A stretch of DNA of 64,000 bases from Euphorbia lathyris (lineage: Eukaryota > Streptophyta > Magnoliopsida > Malpighiales > Euphorbiaceae). Under the pieces are notes generated by a model, which was given only the letters and a program-made list of their open reading frames with translations, made no database searches and was not told the DNA's origin. Location of the stretch: the NCBI RefSeq assembly GCF_963576675.1, contig NC_088915.1, positions 90,033,501 through 90,097,500 of the forward strand, given 5' to 3'. The position numbers were made by a program, and so were the translations under genes. Numbering within the stretch: the first letter of the stretch is position 1; each line of letters starts with the position of its first letter. Below are positions 59,590-64,000 of the stretch, piece after piece.

Positions 59590-60306
59590 ATGCAGGATAC
59601 TGATGTGGCCAAAGGAGCAAAAGTGGTGGATTGTTGGAGGAATAATAGGCGGTTTTTGTCTGATCCCGTAGATAATGTAACAGAGGCTGCTTGGGAATAT
59701 ATTCAACAATTTCGAGTGATTGCAATGAAGGATAAAGTGTTTTGGACTGAGGAAATTTCTGGTGTTTTCTCTGTAAGGTCTGCTTATAAAGCTCTGCGAG
59801 TTAAACAAAATAAGGTGTCTTGGTGTCGTTTGGTGTGGGGAACTCATCATATTCCTAGGATCAGTTTTACTCTGTGGCTTGCAATTAAGCAAAGATTGAA
59901 GGTTAAAAGTAGACTTTTTCGTTTTGGAATTGTTGCTGACAAATCTTGTTGTTTCTGTGGTTTAGCAGATGAGACTGTTCCACATTTATTTTTCTCTTGT
60001 CCAGCAATTCAACCAGTTTGGAGGGAGATTGTTGTTAGATGTCGTGCTCCACTTGTTAATGTTTCTTGGTTTCGATGTGTGGCATGGTTATGCAAGAAAG
60101 CTGCAGGTAAGACTCTCCTGGCTCATGTGAGATGTTTGGCTTTTGCTATTGCAGTTTATGAGATATGGAAAGCTCGTAATATGCTATGTTTTCAACAAAT
60201 TCAGCCACAATATGGAGGTTTGATCAGGAATATTTTGTATACTGTTAGGAGTCGGCTTTGGTCGGAAAAGAATGCTGGTAATAGTGTATGGGGTTTATGG
60301 TTTTGA
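59590..60306 (+). pseudogene. LINE C-terminal zf-RVT domain
   Basis: 238 codons in a new frame. FSVRSAYKALR, VWGTHHIPRISFTLWLAIKQRL and CCFCGLADETVPHLFFSC are the blocks of the zinc-binding domain after RT in plant LINEs (zf-RVT). A short A-run follows near 60433. A short region of broken frame, 59451-59589, joins it to the RT. Confidence 0.75.
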
Positions 60307-60440
60307 GGTGTGGATTTAGTCTAGTTGGTATTGATTCTGGTTTTTGTTTTGTTGGGTTATAAAGCTGCAAAGCTTTGTTCATGTACTGGTGTGTTTTGAT
60401 GGTTTTGTTCTAATATCAATGTTTACTTTTCCAAAAAAAA

Positions 60441-61190
60441 TAAAGATAAATGAGTTTTATTGATTAATTAATATTTGTAAGGATGAATGTAGGCTTGATT
60501 AGAGTATATAATATTATAGAATGAACAATGTGCTCATTTTCAGTCGATGTTCAGTACTCACTACTATAATGAACTCATATTTACCATTCAAGTTTATTTT
60601 AAGTAATTTTTACACATTTTACTCAAATTGAAACTTTTACACATATTACTAAAAATTACTAATATACTTTAATATACATAAATAATAAAAAAAAGATCAA
60701 ATATGAGAACATTTGGTGTGCACATTTATATTCCATCTGTTAATTAAATATGTAATCTGATCTGTTAATTTACTGAGAAATATATTCAAAGAGAATATTA
60801 GAAGTCCAAATTGACTAGTTGTAGTAAATATGGGTGTGCATCGGTACAAAACCGAACCGAACCGAAAAAACCCAAATACCGAAATGATTAAAATAATTCA
60901 CACTGACACCGAACCAAATAATAGGTAAAAAATGAATTAAAACCGAAACGAAATATGCGGTTCGGTTCGATTTAAACCTAACAACCCGTTAAAAATAACA
61001 AATAACAAATAAAAATCATTATATTTTCTCATTAAATTCACCTCAACAATAATAAAAAAAATTGAAATATTTCCAAAATATATCTATATTGGATTATTAT
61101 TTTAACAATAATAAAAAAAATAAACTTGTATATGTGTGTATATATATATAAATATAAAATAAGTGAATGACTGAAGCGTTAAGCATTAAA
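60441..61190. other. AT-rich DNA with ACCGAACCG words, no gene
   Basis: No coding signature. At 60840-60980 the words ACCGAACCGAACCG and CGGTTCGGTTCG lie in opposite orientation about 100 bp apart, a loose inverted repeat of a type often seen in plant intergenic DNA. The lost DUF506 N-terminal exon could not be found here. Confidence 0.5.
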
Positions 61191-61547
61191 CTTAATTTGT
61201 TATAATAATCATTTATTAAAAAAAAAGAAAAATTCAAGTCAATCACGTGATGGAGAGAGCAAAGTCTAGGATATGATAAGATAAGGGTAGTGGTTATAGG
61301 TATGTTTGAATTTTGTTGTGGTTGTATTTTTTTTTTTTTTTTTTTGTATTTTTTTTTCTTGCTCCAAACCTCTATAAATTAGAGGTATCTATTATAAGGT
61401 GAGTGAAAAAGAAGAAGAGAGTTATCTTTAATAAATTGAGTGTTGTCTCAATTGGAGTAACATATTCCAAAAAAACTTCAATTTAGTCCTTCAAAATTAT
61501 AATTAAGTCCTTGTTAAATATCAATTTTACTCTTTTTTTTTTCAACA
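61190..61547 (+). repeat. 5' LTR of a second Copia element (left edge uncertain)
   Basis: Ends ...TTCAACA at 61547, three bases before the PBS. TATA box CTATAAAT at 61372-61379. The 3' LTR is outside the window, so the left end is an estimate. Confidence 0.55.
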
Positions 61548-61550
61548 AAG

Positions 61551-61563
61551 TGGTATCAGAGCC
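61551..61563 (+). other. Primer binding site of the second Copia
   Basis: TGGTATCAGAGCC, the Ty1/Copia initiator tRNA-Met type site. Confidence 0.85.
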
Positions 61564-61606
61564 ATATTACGAGAGTCAGTCTTCCGCCAGTCAGACCCTA
61601 TAAAAA

Positions 61607-64000
61607 ATGTCAGACGGTCTCAAACTTCCTTGTCAATACCCTCAGCTCACCAAAACCAATTATTCAAGTTGGTGTATTCGAATGAAGGCGTTACTCGGAT
61701 GTCAAGATGTTCGGGATATTGTTGAAAAAGGCTACGTAGTCCCAGCCAACGAGGCAGCACTATCACAGGCAGAAAAAGATACTCTGCAGAAAAATCGCAA
61801 AAGCGATCAAAAGGCGCTTACTCTCATCCATCAAGGTTTGGATGAATTAATGTTCGAGAAAGTAGCCGAAGCTACGACTGCCAAACAAGCCTGGGAAATT
61901 TTACGAGTTTCTCTTCAAGGGGAGGAGAAAGTTAAAAAAGTTCGTTTGCAGATGCTGAGAGGAGAATTTGAGATGATGAGGATGAAAGAGACGGAAGCCA
62001 TTAGTGATTACTCATCCCGAGTAAAATCTGTCGTAAATCAGATGCGGTAGTATGGAGAAACAATTGAAGAGTCCAGAATTGTTGAAAAAATTATGCGATC
62101 ACTACTACCAAAATTTGATTACGTAGTGGTGGCTATGGAGGAGTCCAGAGACATTAGCGAAATGTCTGTTGATGAAGTTGTAGGGTCATTACAAGCACGC
62201 GAGGAGCGGTTTGAGAAACGAAGAGAAGATTTTGCAGAACAAGTCTTAGCAACAAAGGTTGTGTTTAAAAATGGCGAAAGTAGTCAGTCCGGCAGAGGAC
62301 GCGGAAGAGGTCGAGGAGGAAATGGTAGAGGACGAGGACGTGGCAGAAATGAAAACGGCAACAACAACAATGACAGAAGTACTCAATTCACCAGAGGCAG
62401 AGGAAGAGGCCGAGGACGCGGTCAAGGAAGAGGAAACTAGAGGCCGAATGAAGGACGCGACAAGTCCAACATTCAATGTTATAATTGCTCTAAGTACGGT
62501 CACTACGCGGTGGAATGTTGGAGTCCGCCTAAGGAGGTAGAGGAGACTGCCAATAATATTCAAGATGAGGAAGTAACTGGCACAGTGTTACTTACCTACG
62601 AAGGTGAAGAAAATCGCGAAAATAATATATGGTATCTTGACAATGCGGCAAGTAACCATATGTGTGGTGACAAAAAGATGTTCGTGGAGCTCTATGAATC
62701 CGTTCGCGGTAATGTTGTATTTGGAGATTCCTCTAAGGTTCCTATTAGAGGCAAAGGAACTATTCTTATTCGGCTAAAAAATGGTGCTCACCAGTTTATT
62801 GATAATGTTTATTATGTTCCTAGCATGAAAAGCAATATTTTGAGTTTGGGACAGTTACTGGAGAAAAATTATGAAGTTCACATGGTGGACCGGAAACTAC
62901 TTCTGTTGAATGAGAAAAAGGAGCTGATTGCACGAGTACCCATTGCAAGAAACAGAATGTTCACAATTAACATTCAGACGGACGTGGCCAAATGTTTGAA
63001 AGCTTGTGTGCAAAGTCCCCCCTGGCTTTGGCATCTACGGTATGGACATCTCAATTTTGGAGGACTGAAGCAGTTGGGACAGAAGCAGATGGTAAACGGA
63101 TTGCCTCATATTGACCAGCCTCATCAACTGTGTCAAGGATGTCTTGTTGGAAAACAATTCAGAACCAGTTTTCCAAAGGAGTCCATGTCAAGAGCAAAGG
63201 CGCCACTTGAGCTAGTTCACACAGACGTGTGTGGACCGATCACTCCACAGTCTCTTGGTAAAAATAAATATTTTCTACTTTTCATTGATGATTATAGTTG
63301 AAAAACTTGGGTGTATTTTTTGAAGGAAAAAATATAAGTATTTGAGACATTTAAAAAATTCAAAGTCCAAGTGGAGAAAGAAAGTGGTCATTTTATTAAG
63401 GCACTCAGATCAGACAGAGGCGGTGAATACATGTCCATCTCTTTCAAGAAATTTTGTGAAGATCATGGAATCCGTCATTTCCTTTCAGTCCCCAGATCAC
63501 CTCAGCAAAATGGCGTGGTAGAAAGAAAGAACAGAACGGTGCTCAACATGGTGAGGAGCATGTTAAAAAGCAAAAATTTACCGAAGGAGTTATGGGCCGA
63601 AGCAGTAGACTATGCTGTCTACCTGTTGAATAGATCGCCAACTGTCAGTGTTTGGGATCAAACTCCACAAGAAGCATGGAGTGGAATAAAACCCAGTATT
63701 TCTCATTTGCGTGTTTTTGGCAGTGTTGCTCATGTTCATGTACCGGATGAAGAACGCAAGAAGCTAGATGATAAAAGCAAGAAATATTTGTTTGTGGGCT
63801 ATTCAGAACATTCCAAAGGGTACAAAATGTTCGATCCTCAGACTCAGAAAATCGTCATCAGTAGAGATGTCACTATTGATGAAGAAGCAGTTTGGGACTG
63901 GACCGGTGAAAACGAAAACAGCTACAGTTTTTATCCTTTCATGGATGAAGACAATGATCAGGAAGAACCTACCACAGTCACAGCCACAACACCAGCAACC
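61607..64000 (+). pseudogene. Copia gag-pol, 5' half, with stop codons (runs off window)
   Basis: One reading frame from [18 protein letters not shown] to the window end, broken by stops at 62048, 62438, 63299 and 63335. Order: gag body ([20 protein letters not shown]), an RG-rich run (about 62290-62440), zinc knuckle CYNCSKYGHYAVECW, protease WYLDNAASNHMCGD (Ala in place of the active-site Gly), the integrase zinc site (HLRYGHLNFGGLKQL, CQGCLVGKQF) and the integrase core: LVHTDVCGP, LRSDRGGEYM and PQQNGVVERKNRT. HLRVFGSVAHVHVP and an acidic stretch follow. It resembles the Tork/Tnt1-like group. RT and RNase H lie beyond the window. It is not the element split by Athila. Confidence 0.85.

Larger units (their letters stand above)
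37416..60440 (+). mobile_element. L1-type LINE, 5'-truncated, split by a nested Copia
   Basis: Two halves, 37416-39473 and 57731-60440 (about 4.8 kb together), carry in order a DUF4283/zinc-knuckle ORF1, an APE-type endonuclease, RT and a C-terminal zf-RVT domain, as in plant L1 elements. The split falls in the linker between endonuclease and RT. The 3' end has a short A-run near 60433. ORF1 begins mid-domain at the DUF506 junction, so the LINE is 5'-truncated. Several stops and frameshifts make it inactive. I found no convincing target duplication. Confidence 0.8.

Noticed and set aside
60430..60450. LINE target-site duplication around the A-run near 60433
   Set aside because: The flank at 37405-37415 (TGCTATCAAAG) and the sequence after the A-run (ATAAAGATAAATG) share only a weak A-rich word, so I could not support a duplication.
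1..64000. tRNA, rRNA or bacterial or organellar genes
   Set aside because: No cloverleaf or conserved rRNA core was noticed. Sequence complementary to tRNA occurs only as retrotransposon primer sites.

Overview
This window is plant nuclear DNA, probably from a eudicot. It contains no bacterial-style operons and is almost entirely retrotransposons, several inserted inside one another. Everything was read by eye without alignments or database searches, so family names rest on motifs (LTR ends, primer binding sites, polypurine tracts, protease, RT and integrase signatures), and identities between copies are estimates.

Region 1 (1-24990) is a very large non-autonomous Ty3/Gypsy element of the Tat/Ogre type on the minus strand. 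Its LTRs are at 22455-24990 (5') and 1352-4393 (3') and flank about 18 kb of internal DNA. That DNA holds a small zinc-knuckle gag-like frame but no recognisable protease, RT or integrase. A second copy of the leader continues beyond the 3' LTR (1-1351), so at least two elements lie in tandem and share an LTR. Inside, a unit of about 6.8 kb is duplicated (4646-11421 and 11450-16342), and one copy carries four exact-length 671-bp repeats. The right LTR ends abruptly inside an Athila remnant (24991-26303).

Region 2 (26304-34088) holds pieces of two SIRE-type Ty1/Copia elements. The first is a 3' end with an extra ORF, polypurine tract and LTR; the second is a 5' end with LTR, primer site, gag and protease. 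A MITE-like inverted repeat lies between them, and an inverted fragment of the extra ORF follows the second. Region 3 (34089-37415) is AT-rich with the window's only host gene, a DUF506 (PDDEXK_6) gene on the minus strand whose first exon stops at a LINE.

Region 4 (37416-60440) is a three-level nest. An L1-type LINE is split by a Ty1/Copia element (39474-57730), which is split by an Athila Ty3/Gypsy element (41117-54961). The Athila has near-identical LTRs, an intact gag-protease frame and an intact RT-RNaseH-integrase frame. Downstream it carries two different but collinearly similar ORF1-type genes, each preceded by a TATA box and by sequence motifs that also occur in its LTR promoter region. 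This arrangement is the most interesting feature found. Region 5 (60441-64000) is AT-rich DNA followed by the 5' half of another decayed Copia element that runs off the end.
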